Source: Paenibacillus sp.
GTDB lineage: Bacteria > Bacillota > Bacilli > Paenibacillales > Paenibacillaceae
Length of the DNA stretch: 9,869 bases
NCBI GenBank assembly: GCA_029256665.1
Contig: JAQSXN010000095.1
Span: 1 to 9,869, forward strand
Direction: 5' to 3'
Under the pieces are notes generated by a model. The model was not told where the DNA came from, made no database searches, and was given only the letters and a program-made list of their open reading frames with translations. A program made the translations under genes and the position numbers. Shown piece after piece: positions 1 to 6,177 of the stretch. How positions within the stretch are numbered: position 1 is the first letter of the stretch; every line of letters begins with the position of its first letter.

Positions 1-540
1 GTCGAGATTCGCAAGGAAATCGCGGGCCTGATGTTGTCCGCGATCATCTCCGACTCCCTGTTGTTCAAATCGCCGACTTGCACGGAGCAAGACGTGGCGG
101 CCGCTCGAGAGCTGGCGGCGATCGCGGGCGTGGATGCCGACGCTTACGGATTGGACATGCTGAAAGCCGGCGCGGATCTGAGCGACAAAACGATCGAGCA
201 GCTGATCTCCATCGACGCCAAGGAGTTCTCGATGGGCAGCTACAAGGTTGAAATCGCGCAAGTCAACGCGGTTGACGTGAACGACGTTCTTAACCGCGGA
301 GCCGCGCTTGAGGATGCGCTTAACGGCATTATCGCCGCCAAAGGGCTGGACCTGTTCCTGCTTGTCGTAACGGACATCCTGAACAACGACTCCATCGGTC
401 TTGCGCTGGGCAGCCAAGCAAGCAGCGTGGAGAAGGCGTTCAACGTGACGCTGACCGACAACAAGGCGCTTCTGAAAGGCGTTGTTTCCCGCAAGTCCCA
501 AATCGTGCCTCCGCTGACGGAGACGCTAAGCGCGCAATAA
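1..540 (+). CDS. ppaC: Manganese-dependent inorganic pyrophosphatase, C-terminal part (5' end outside window)
   Basis: This is the last 179 residues of a family II (DHH/DHHA2) inorganic pyrophosphatase, a cytoplasmic enzyme that hydrolyses pyrophosphate to two phosphates and so pulls biosynthetic reactions forward. The frame is open from the first base to TAA at 538-540. Fragment residues 13-27 ([15 protein letters not shown]) match the conserved segment whose Asp is a metal ligand. Residues 73-76 (AKEF) and the near-terminal [10 protein letters not shown] (163-172) are the substrate-phosphate binding parts of the DHHA2 domain. The family signature is SRKKQ; here the Arg and first Lys are kept and the second Lys is Ser. 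Family members are about 310 residues long, so roughly 130 N-terminal residues with the first DHH metal motifs lie upstream. Family assignment is secure. Confidence 0.95.
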   Translation, partial: VEIRKEIAGLMLSAIISDSLLFKSPTCTEQDVAAARELAAIAGVDADAYGLDMLKAGADLSDKTIEQLISIDAKEFSMGSYKVEIAQVNAVDVNDVLNRGAALEDALNGIIAAKGLDLFLLVVTDILNNDSIGLALGSQASSVEKAFNVTLTDNKALLKGVVSRKSQIVPPLTETLSAQ

Positions 541-563
541 TGATTTTTGCCAATTAATCCGAG

Positions 564-606
564 AGGCAGTCCGGACCTTCGTTATTTGCGGAGATTCGGG
601 CTGCCT
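564..606 (+). terminator. Possible weak terminator after ppaC
   Basis: The arms 564-573 (AGGCAGTCCG) and 597-606 (CGGGCTGCCT) pair over 10 bp with one G-T wobble around a 23-nt loop, starting 24 nt after the ppaC stop. Only three T follow (606-608), so intrinsic termination would be inefficient; some read-through into the next gene is possible. Confidence 0.35.
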
Positions 607-654
607 TTGCCGTTCGAATGACAAACGGGATAACTAGAAAGGAAGGATGACGCG

Positions 655-954
655 ATGTTTACGATTACGGAATATACCGTCGAACAAATCAAAGACCCAT
701 ACAAGATTATCGAAGGAGAGCGCTATGAGTTTCTGCTGGACCTCGAAGTCGACGAGGAGGACGAGCTGTACCAGGAGGAAGGCGTCAGGCTCCGCGTCGT
801 GTACGCAAAAGAAGGGGATAACGCCCGCATCGCGAAATACGAATTTCTGATCGCGGCTTCCGGCAAGTACCTCGACATGGAGATGGAAGAGGACGAGGAG
901 CAAGCAGTATTTGCGTTCTGCAAGGAAGCATTGGTAGAACTGATCTCGGAATAG
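655..954 (+). CDS. Small acidic DUF6509-like protein
   Basis: This encodes a 99-residue soluble protein of unknown function. It resembles what I remember of the DUF6509 family, small proteins of Bacillus and Paenibacillus sometimes mislabelled pullulanase; that assignment is from memory and not certain. The start is well supported by AAAGGAAGGA at 638-647, seven bases before ATG 655. The protein is strongly acidic, with clusters DEEDELYQEE near residues 38-47 and EMEEDEEQ near residues 75-82. The alternating hydrophobic pattern (YEFLLDLEV, VRLRVVYAK, AKYEFLIAA) suggests a small beta-rich domain. There is no signal peptide, membrane segment or obvious catalytic motif. It stands alone between ppaC and rocA, with 114 and 111 bp gaps, so neighbours give no functional clue. 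Confidence 0.8.
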   Translation: MFTITEYTVEQIKDPYKIIEGERYEFLLDLEVDEEDELYQEEGVRLRVVYAKEGDNARIAKYEFLIAASGKYLDMEMEEDEEQAVFAFCKEALVELISE

Positions 955-1065
955 ACGTCGCCGTTAACGAGTTTTGCTCATTTCCCGGACGCTCTCCGCA
1001 TAATCTTCATATAAGCCCTTTCCATGCAAGCTGCATGTCACATTGATGACTAGGGGGAGAAGCGT

Positions 1066-2613
1066 ATGCGAGAGCCGTTCCGCAACGAACCGTTTACCGA
1101 TTTCGCGATCAGCGACAATATCGCAGAATTCCAAGCTGCGCTTGCGGGGGTCGAAGCAGAGCTCGGCCGCGAGTACAAGCTCAAGATCGGCTCCGATTGG
1201 ATCGAGACGACGACAAAACGCAAATCGATTAACCCTTCGCAGTTCACCGAGCTTATCGGAATAGTCTCCCAGGCGGAGACCGATCATGCCCATAGAGCGA
1301 TATTGTCGGCCGCGGCTGCCTTCGAAAGCTGGAAGCGGGTTCCCGCTCCGGCCAGGGCGAAGGTGCTTTACAAGGCGGCTGCCATCCTGCGCCGGCGCAA
1401 ACACGAGTTCTCCGCTTGGCTCGTGTACGAAGCGGGCAAGAGCTGGGCGGAGGCGGATGCCGATACGGCGGAAGCGATCGACTTTATGGAGTTTTACGGC
1501 AGGGAGATGGAACGGCTGGCCGGGCGCCAGCCGCTAGTGCCGCTTGCGGGCGAGGACAACGAGCTCGTCTACATTCCGCTGGGGGTCGGCGTCGTCATTC
1601 CGCCATGGAACTTCCCGCTTGCGATCATGGTCGGCATGACGATGGCTTCCGTCGTCGCGGGCAATACGGTCGTGCTAAAGCCGGCAAGCCCGACTGCCGT
1701 CATCGCGGCCAAATTCGTCGAGCTGCTGGAGGCTGCGGGGCTGCCGGATGGCGTAGTGAACTATTTGCCGGGCTCGGGCAGCGACATCGGCGACTTCCTG
1801 GTGGAGCATCCGCTAACCCGATTTATATGTTTTACGGGCTCGCGAGAGGTTGGTTTGCGCATTAACGAAAAAGCGGCTGCGGCGCGCAAGGATCAGAAGT
1901 GGATCAAACGCGTCATCGCGGAGATGGGCGGCAAAGACACGATCATCGTCGACGAGGATGCCGATCTGGAGTTGGCGGCGGAAGCGATTACGGCGTCGGC
2001 ATTCGGTTATTCCGGTCAAAAGTGTTCGGCATGCTCAAGGGCGGTCGTACATGAAGCGGTCTATGACGTCGTGATCAAAAAGGTCGTGGAGCGGACCCGC
2101 GCGCTCCGGATGGGCAAGGCGGCGGAGCAATCGACGTATATCGGACCGGTGATCGACGAGCGCGCGTTTATAGGCATCTTAAAGCACATCGAGGTCGGCA
2201 GGAACGAAGGCACGTTGATCTTAGGCGGCAACAAAGGCAGCAGCGCCGGTTACTTTATCGAACCGACCATCATTAAGGACGTGGAACCGTACGCGGTCAT
2301 CGCGCAAGAGGAAATATTCGGCCCCGTGCTCGCGTTCATTAAGGCGGCAAACTTCGAGGCGGCGCTCGACATCGCGAACAATACGGAGTATGGATTAACC
2401 GGCGCCGTTATTTCGAATAATCGCGCTCGGCTCGAGAAGGCGCGCGAAGAATTCCACGTCGGCAACCTGTATTTTAACCGCAAATGCACGGGAGCGCTCG
2501 TCGGCGTACACCCGTTCGGCGGCTTTAATATGTCCGGCACCGATTCCAAGGCGGGCGGACGCGACTATTTGTTGCTGTTTACCCAGCCGAAGGTCGTCTC
2601 GGAGCGCTTCTAA
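1066..2613 (+). CDS. rocA: L-glutamate gamma-semialdehyde dehydrogenase (1-pyrroline-5-carboxylate dehydrogenase)
   Basis: This NAD-dependent aldehyde dehydrogenase oxidises glutamate gamma-semialdehyde to glutamate, the last step of proline, arginine and ornithine breakdown in the cytoplasm. At 515 residues it has the length of B. subtilis RocA and resembles it along its whole length, including the N-terminal NEPFTDF segment, AILRRRKHEFS, EADADTAEAIDF and the end FGGFNMSGTDSKAGG. The general-base Glu is E286 in AEMGGKD and the catalytic Cys is C320 in SGQKCSA; PPWNFP (179-184) and FTGSREVG belong to the cofactor site. AGGGGGAG at 1052-1059 lies seven bases before ATG 1066. I see no SigL -24/-12 promoter in the 111-bp upstream gap, unlike B. 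subtilis rocABC, and no rocD, rocF or putA beside it. A long hairpin follows at 2657-2696. Confidence 0.95.
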   Translation: MREPFRNEPFTDFAISDNIAEFQAALAGVEAELGREYKLKIGSDWIETTTKRKSINPSQFTELIGIVSQAETDHAHRAILSAAAAFESWKRVPAPARAKVLYKAAAILRRRKHEFSAWLVYEAGKSWAEADADTAEAIDFMEFYGREMERLAGRQPLVPLAGEDNELVYIPLGVGVVIPPWNFPLAIMVGMTMASVVAGNTVVLKPASPTAVIAAKFVELLEAAGLPDGVVNYLPGSGSDIGDFLVEHPLTRFICFTGSREVGLRINEKAAAARKDQKWIKRVIAEMGGKDTIIVDEDADLELAAEAITASAFGYSGQKCSACSRAVVHEAVYDVVIKKVVERTRALRMGKAAEQSTYIGPVIDERAFIGILKHIEVGRNEGTLILGGNKGSSAGYFIEPTIIKDVEPYAVIAQEEIFGPVLAFIKAANFEAALDIANNTEYGLTGAVISNNRARLEKAREEFHVGNLYFNRKCTGALVGVHPFGGFNMSGTDSKAGGRDYLLLFTQPKVVSERF

Positions 2614-2656
2614 CCGGGCAGGTTAGAGCGGCGAATCAACTCCATAGCTTACAAAT

Positions 2657-2696
2657 AGAGCCCGCCCTTCGCAACTGCTTGCGATGGGCGGGCTCT
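2657..2696. terminator. Long hairpin between convergent genes, probable bidirectional terminator
   Basis: An 11-bp perfect outer stem, AGAGCCCGCCC (2657-2667) with GGGCGGGCTCT (2686-2696), continues past one T-T mismatch into a 6-bp inner stem, TCGCAA (2669-2674) with TTGCGA (2679-2684), closed by a CTGC loop. It begins 44 bp after the rocA stop and ends 28 bp before the stop of the convergent minus-strand gene. Neither side has a strong T tract, but the position and stability fit a terminator shared by both genes. Confidence 0.75.
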
Positions 2697-2723
2697 GTTG
2701 GTATCATGGGATGATTGCCCGAA

Positions 2724-3368
2724 TTACAATCTAACCTTAAACGATTTCTTGACCAGCGGGTACAGCCACTTCACGCCGCTTGGCGTCAGCGTGTCCGCCG
2801 CGAGATGGGAGAGATAGCCCAGCATGGCGGTCATGCCGAGACCCGGCACGCCGAGCTGCTGCTCCAGTCCCCAGCCAAGCCATGCCCATATCGGCACGAT
2901 CCAGACGGTATGCGTCATGCCTCGATGCTTCAGCCAAGGCGCCCAAACGACAAACGCGCCGAGACCAATGAGCCAGGTTTGCTCGTGCAGCGCTCCGTGG
3001 TAGATAAGATAAAGACCGACGACGCTGACAAGCGCGTTGCGGATCGCTCCTTGTTTCATAACGAGTCCGAGCAACACTGCGGCAATGCTCCCCCCTGCCC
3101 ATAAAGGCGACAGAGGTTCCCCCGTGAAATACAGATAGGCGCAGATCGCCAGATAGATAAGTCCGCCCCATAACGCAAGCTCCCTGATTTGTTTGCTGAG
3201 CTTGGTTAGTCTGCTGCTTAGCATGCTGGGACCGTCGAGGTCGGCGGCAAGCGCGGAGAAGGCGGCGACTCCGACGTACAGCAAACTGTCCTCCATGTCC
3301 GAAGAATGGGAGACGGCTGTAACGGCTCCGATAGCCGCGCCGATCAAGAGATGTGTTTTTCCTGTCAT
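2724..3368 (-). CDS. YdjM-type membrane-bound metal-dependent hydrolase homologue
   Basis: This is a 214-residue, multi-spanning membrane protein of the YdjM/DUF457 family (PF04307), annotated as metal-dependent hydrolases though their substrate is unknown; E. coli YdjM is SOS-induced. The family polar residues are visible: H6 in MTGKTHLLIG, D43 and D45 in AADLDGPSM, H148/R149 and H153 in HRGMTHT, and H188 and D192 in SHLAADTLTPSG, ending with the typical KWLYP. About five to six hydrophobic stretches lie between them (for example 66-81, 93-104, 113-124, 132-143 and 155-166). On the minus strand AGGAAGG (complement of about 3381-3387) lies some 12 bases before the ATG at 3368-3366, a slightly long spacing. 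It converges on rocA and is downstream of, and codirectional with, the small gene at 3480-3641. No LexA box or clear promoter was seen upstream. Confidence 0.85.
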   Translation of the reverse strand: MTGKTHLLIGAAIGAVTAVSHSSDMEDSLLYVGVAAFSALAADLDGPSMLSSRLTKLSKQIRELALWGGLIYLAICAYLYFTGEPLSPLWAGGSIAAVLLGLVMKQGAIRNALVSVVGLYLIYHGALHEQTWLIGLGAFVVWAPWLKHRGMTHTVWIVPIWAWLGWGLEQQLGVPGLGMTAMLGYLSHLAADTLTPSGVKWLYPLVKKSFKVRL

Positions 3369-3445
3369 GATGAATAAGTTCCTTCCTGTGCCTGACTTAA
3401 GCTGATGAGCCGGTTATCTGGCTGGATTGGCTTACAATGAGAGTT

Positions 3446-3474
3446 AAAAATGTTCGGTTCTCAGTGTCAGAACA
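3446..3474 (-). terminator. Possible weak terminator of the small minus-strand gene
   Basis: Read on the minus strand, TGTTC (3474-3470) can pair with GAACA (3455-3451), and a run of five T (complement of AAAAA 3446-3450) follows directly. It lies immediately after the stop of the small gene at 3480-3641. The stem is only 5 bp with a 14-nt loop, and an overlapping alternative 5-bp stem (GTTCT/AGAAC) competes with it, so the call is tentative. Confidence 0.35.
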
Positions 3475-3479
3475 ACCTC

Positions 3480-3641
3480 TTACAGATGCTCCTTGTTGAC
3501 TTGTTCGTTGCGCACCATCTGTTCGAGCTTCTCGACGAGCTTGTCATGGACGGGATCCTTCTTGGCAAGCCCGAGCCAGGACTTCGTTTTCCGCGACTTC
3601 AGCACTTTCAGCAAATACATCTTTTCATTGAGCGAGAACAT
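3480..3641 (-). CDS. Small basic protein, 53 residues, unknown function
   Basis: The minus strand carries a 54-codon frame from ATG 3641-3639 to TAA 3482-3480. The product begins MFSLNEKMYLLKVLKSRKTK and ends NEQVNKEHL. It has 10 Lys and 2 Arg against 7 acidic residues, one Trp (W22), a hydrophobic MYLLKVL stretch and a likely C-terminal amphipathic helix (residues 31-48). No signal peptide or membrane helix is seen. A TATAAT box lies 35 nt upstream and GGGG sits six bases before the ATG; an in-frame GTG at 3653-3651 is an alternative start (57 residues). I recall similar short unnamed proteins in Paenibacillus, but cannot name a family. The opposite-strand frame over the same DNA (3450-3689) lacks a good ribosome binding site, so I prefer the minus strand. 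Confidence 0.55.
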   Translation of the reverse strand: MFSLNEKMYLLKVLKSRKTKSWLGLAKKDPVHDKLVEKLEQMVRNEQVNKEHL

Positions 3642-3675
3642 CTCCTGCCCCACTTTCCTAGCGTTATATCCTATT

Positions 3676-3704
3676 ATTATAGTAGATGACCGCGTCCTAT
3701 GAAA
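3676..3704 (-). promoter_or_regulatory. Candidate promoter of the small minus-strand gene
   Basis: A perfect TATAAT -10 box is read on the minus strand (complement of ATTATA 3676-3681), 35 bp upstream of ATG 3641. Seventeen bases further upstream is TTTCAT (3704-3699), a poor -35. The direct repeats at 3716-3749 lie just beyond it, so the promoter could share a regulator with the divergent fucosidase gene. Confidence 0.45.
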
Positions 3705-3715
3705 CCAATCTTCGA

Positions 3716-3749
3716 CAAAGTCATTATTTTACCCGTCAAAGTCATGATT
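3716..3749 (+). promoter_or_regulatory. Direct repeat with 21-bp period, candidate AraC-type operator
   Basis: CAAAGTCATTATT (3716-3728) and CAAAGTCATGATT (3737-3749) match at 12 of 13 positions and are offset by exactly 21 bp, two helical turns, so both face the same side of the DNA. The pair ends about six bases upstream of where the -35 element of the TATAAT box at 3779 would lie. That is the arrangement of AraC-family activator half-sites, such as araI1-I2. An AraC-type response regulator lies 3 kb downstream (6861-8483); a link is inference. Confidence 0.5.
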
Positions 3750-3778
3750 AGCACTGCTGGCCGGCGATGGAGAATGTC

Positions 3779-3784
3779 TATAAT
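3779..3784 (+). promoter_or_regulatory. -10 box of the fucosidase promoter
   Basis: TATAAT at 3779-3784 lies 34 bp upstream of the first in-frame start at 3818. No good -35 hexamer is found at 16-18 bp (GCTGGC at 17), which suggests dependence on an activator and agrees with the direct repeats immediately upstream. Confidence 0.5.
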
Positions 3785-3802
3785 GGAATGGAATAACGGT
3801 GC

Positions 3803-3808
3803 GAGGGG
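3803..3808 (+). promoter_or_regulatory. Ribosome binding site that sets the original fucosidase start
   Basis: GAGGGG at 3803-3808 is nine bases before ATG 3818 and directly abuts the in-frame ATG 3809, so 3818 is the likely native start. The frame from there reads MATNNQRLWYKEPARKWVEA, typical of a family 95 N-terminus, up to the TAG at 3896. By contrast, ATG 3908 has only GGAG two bases before it. Confidence 0.6.
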
Positions 3809-3817
3809 ATGTTGGAA

Positions 3818-3898
3818 ATGGCGACTAACAACCAGAGATTGTGGTATAAGGAACCCGCCCGCAAATGGGTGGAAGCGCTGCCTATCGGTTCGGGCTAG
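3818..3898 (+). other. 5' end of the fucosidase gene, cut off by an in-frame amber codon
   Basis: Codons 1-26 from ATG 3818 encode the conserved family 95 N-terminal segment (LWYKEPARKW, then EALPIGSG). The next codon, 3896-3898, is TAG, and the same frame continues without a shift into LGAMVFGG at 3899 onward. In the family this stretch reads approximately LPIGNG-x-LGAMVFGG, so TAG replaces the variable residue x. Single-base changes from TCG (Ser), AAG (Lys), CAG (Gln), GAG (Glu), TTG, TGG or TAC/TAT could produce it. No frameshift or deletion is present. This is a nonsense mutation, a sequencing error or, least likely, programmed read-through. Confidence 0.8.
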
Positions 3899-3907
3899 CT
3901 CGGAGCG

Positions 3908-6118
3908 ATGGTATTCGGGGGCGTTCACGGGGAAAGGATACAGCTGAATGAAGAGTCGTTATGGTACGGGGGGCCGATCGACCGGACCAATCCGGATTCA
4001 GGGCGAGCTTTGGGAGAGGTGCGCAGGCTGCTGTTCGAGGGAAAGCTGGACGAAGCGGAGCGCTTAGCGAAAACGTCGCTTACCTCGACGCCTAAGCATA
4101 TCGGCCCTTATCAGACGCTCGGCGATCTGAATATCGGCTTCCGCGGGATGGAGGAGGCGATAGCCTGGTACGAGAGGGAGCTTGATCTGGAGGAGGGCGT
4201 CGTCAAAATCGGATTTGACGCCGGCGGCGTCCGATATGGCAGGGAGGCAATCGCCAGTTATGTCGACGAAGTGATCGCGATTCGCATGACGGCCGACCGG
4301 GCAGGCTCCTTGACCTTCGATGCCTATCTGGACCGAAGGCCGTTCGACGGTCATTCCTTCGGGGAGACGAACACGATCGTGATGCGGGGGCGGAACGGCG
4401 AAGGCGGCGTAACCTATGCCGTGGCGGTGCGGCTCGTGGCCGAAGGCGGCAATTCGGACGTCATCGGGGATAATCTCAGCGTGACCGGAGCGGATTCGGC
4501 GACGGTCTATATCGCCGCGGCGACATCGTTCCGCCACGACGATCCGCTATCCGCGGCGATAAGCGTATTGGACGCCGCGGAGGCCAAGGGGTACGAGGCG
4601 ATCAGGCGGGACCATGTCGCCGACCACGGCGAGCTGTTCGGACGCGTGTCGCTGGCCATAGGAGATGGGAGCGGAGAGTTTGACGCGGCGAATGGTTCAA
4701 GCGCGGAACGCCTTCCGACGAACGAGCGGCTGACGGCGTTCAAGCAAGGCGTGACGGACCCCGGCTTGCTAGCGTTATTTTTTCAATATGGACGGTATTT
4801 GCTCATCGCAAGCTCGAGACCGGGATCCTTGCCGGCCAATCTGCAAGGCGTATGGAACGAAAGCCACACGCCGCCATGGGAGAGCGATTACCACCTCAAC
4901 ATCAACCTGCAGATGAATTATTGGCCGGCGGAGCTATGCAATCTTGCGGAATGTCACTTGCCGGTATTCGATTTGCTGGATCGGCTGCGTCAGACCGGGT
5001 CGGCTACGGCAAAGGAGATGTACCGGGCAAGGGGGTTCGCGGCCCATCACGCGACGGATCTATGGGCCGAAAGCAGGGTTGTCGGCACTTATATGCCCGC
5101 CGTCATCTGGCCGATGGGCGGCGCATGGCTGTCCTTGCATCTGTGGGAGCATTACCGGTACGGCGGGGACAAAGTATTTTTGCTGGAGCGGGCCTATCCG
5201 ACGCTCAAGGACGCGGCGCTGTTTCTGCTCGACTTCCTGGTGGAGGACGCGCGGGGAAGGCTCGTTACGGCTCCGTCCTTGTCGCCGGAGAATACGTACC
5301 GATTGCCTAATGGGCAGACGGGCAGATTATGCGTCGGTCCCTCCATGGATTCGCAGATCGCCCATGCGCTGTTCACCGCCTGTCTGGAGGCGAGCGACAA
5401 GCTTGCGCTTGAGGAAGGCGAAGCGGCATTCCGGTCCGAGCTAGAGGCCGCGCTGGCACGGTTGCCCGAGCCCGAGATCGGCCGAAGCGGCGGCCTGATG
5501 GAGTGGTCGGAGGATTATGAAGAGGTGGAGCCGGGCCATCGCCATATCTCCCATCTCTTTGCTCTCCATCCGGGAGAACAGATTACGCCTAGATACGAGC
5601 CGGAGCTGGCGATCGCCGCCCGCGCGACGCTCGAGGGCAGGCTGGCGAACGGAGGCGGACATACGGGGTGGAGCAGGGCATGGATCGTGGAGTTCTGGGC
5701 GAGGCTCGGCGACGGCGAAGCGGCGCTGGAGCATCTGTCGGCGCTGCTCTCGAAGTCGGTTCATACCAACCTGTTCGGCGATCATCCGCCGTTCCAGATC
5801 GACGCGAACTTTGGCGGCACGGCGGCGCTGGCCGAAATGCTGCTGCAATCGCACCGAGGCGAGATCGCTCTACTGCCGGCGTTGCCCGCGGCATGGCCGG
5901 AAGGCCGTATAACCGGCTTGCGGGCCCGGGGAGGATGCACGGTCGATCTGGAGTGGAGCGGCGGCAAGCTGGCAAAGGCGGTCGTCTCGTCGGATATGGG
6001 CGGCGACTATCAATTCGTGTACGGCGGACAGGATAGAACGATCACGCTAAAGGCCGGGGAGAGCGCGGTGCTGACGGCGTCTAACTTCCAAGGAGCGGAG
6101 GAATCGTCCCGTCTGTGA
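3908..6118 (+). CDS. Glycoside hydrolase family 95 (alpha-L-fucosidase type), frame after the amber codon
   Basis: Family 95 enzymes remove terminal alpha-L-fucose, often alpha-1,2-linked (some act on L-galactose), with inversion. This frame encodes 736 residues; with the 5' segment at 3818-3898 the intact protein would be about 766, normal for the family. In 736-residue numbering the N-terminal beta domain spans about 1-250 and the helical catalytic barrel about 290-650. The NIN motif (331-333) before LQMNYWPAE, E461 in SLSPEN and D632 in FQIDANFGG correspond to the catalytic Asn pair, acid and Asp described for Bifidobacterium AfcA (correspondence from memory). No signal peptide, so it should act in the cytoplasm on imported oligosaccharides. 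Downstream of the TAG the frame is undamaged, which argues for a recent lesion or read error. Restart at 3908 would lose the first 30 residues, with a poorly spaced ribosome binding site. Confidence 0.85.
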   Translation: MVFGGVHGERIQLNEESLWYGGPIDRTNPDSGRALGEVRRLLFEGKLDEAERLAKTSLTSTPKHIGPYQTLGDLNIGFRGMEEAIAWYERELDLEEGVVKIGFDAGGVRYGREAIASYVDEVIAIRMTADRAGSLTFDAYLDRRPFDGHSFGETNTIVMRGRNGEGGVTYAVAVRLVAEGGNSDVIGDNLSVTGADSATVYIAAATSFRHDDPLSAAISVLDAAEAKGYEAIRRDHVADHGELFGRVSLAIGDGSGEFDAANGSSAERLPTNERLTAFKQGVTDPGLLALFFQYGRYLLIASSRPGSLPANLQGVWNESHTPPWESDYHLNINLQMNYWPAELCNLAECHLPVFDLLDRLRQTGSATAKEMYRARGFAAHHATDLWAESRVVGTYMPAVIWPMGGAWLSLHLWEHYRYGGDKVFLLERAYPTLKDAALFLLDFLVEDARGRLVTAPSLSPENTYRLPNGQTGRLCVGPSMDSQIAHALFTACLEASDKLALEEGEAAFRSELEAALARLPEPEIGRSGGLMEWSEDYEEVEPGHRHISHLFALHPGEQITPRYEPELAIAARATLEGRLANGGGHTGWSRAWIVEFWARLGDGEAALEHLSALLSKSVHTNLFGDHPPFQIDANFGGTAALAEMLLQSHRGEIALLPALPAAWPEGRITGLRARGGCTVDLEWSGGKLAKAVVSSDMGGDYQFVYGGQDRTITLKAGESAVLTASNFQGAEESSRL

Positions 6119-6133
6119 CTTAGGTGGCTTGCA

Positions 6134-6142
6134 TGGTATAAT
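6134..6142 (+). promoter_or_regulatory. Extended -10 promoter of the ArsR/SmtB gene
   Basis: TGGTATAAT at 6134-6142 is a perfect extended -10 element (TGn-TATAAT), 16 bp after the fucosidase stop and 35 bp before the GTG start. The upstream sequence gives no good -35, which an extended -10 can tolerate. The metal sensor therefore has its own promoter. Confidence 0.65.
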
Positions 6143-6145
6143 GGG

Positions 6146-6164
6146 CATATTCGATTACGATATG
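6146..6164 (+). promoter_or_regulatory. Imperfect inverted repeat, candidate ArsR/SmtB operator
   Basis: CATATTCG (6146-6153), ATTA, then CGATATG (6158-6164) forms an inverted repeat apart from one extra T in the left arm. It lies from about the expected transcription start to just before the ribosome binding site GGGGAG (6167-6172). ArsR/SmtB repressors usually bind AT-rich imperfect palindromes over their own start site, so autorepression relieved by metal is plausible. Confidence 0.4.
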
Positions 6165-6177
6165 GTGGGGAGCCCAA

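Noticed and set aside
962..969. CGTTAACG palindrome after the DUF6509-like gene
   Set aside because: Eight bases is too short for a terminator and no T tract is linked to it; likely chance.
1005..1065. SigL -24/-12 promoter before rocA
   Set aside because: I looked for TGGCAC-N5-TTGCA by analogy with B. subtilis and found nothing close; only weak SigA-like elements (CATAAT 999-1004, TATAAG 1010-1015) without good -35 boxes.
3450..3689. Plus-strand 79-codon frame opposite the small minus-strand gene
   Set aside because: It has no convincing ribosome binding site, overlaps the minus-strand frame along its length, and is rich in Leu, His and Phe as expected for an antisense shadow; the minus frame has a -10 box and a more natural protein.
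3896..3898. TAG read as pyrrolysine or another programmed recoding
   Set aside because: No pyl genes or recoding structure are visible, the residue is not a catalytic position in family 95, and the codon is one base from many sense codons; mutation or error is simpler.
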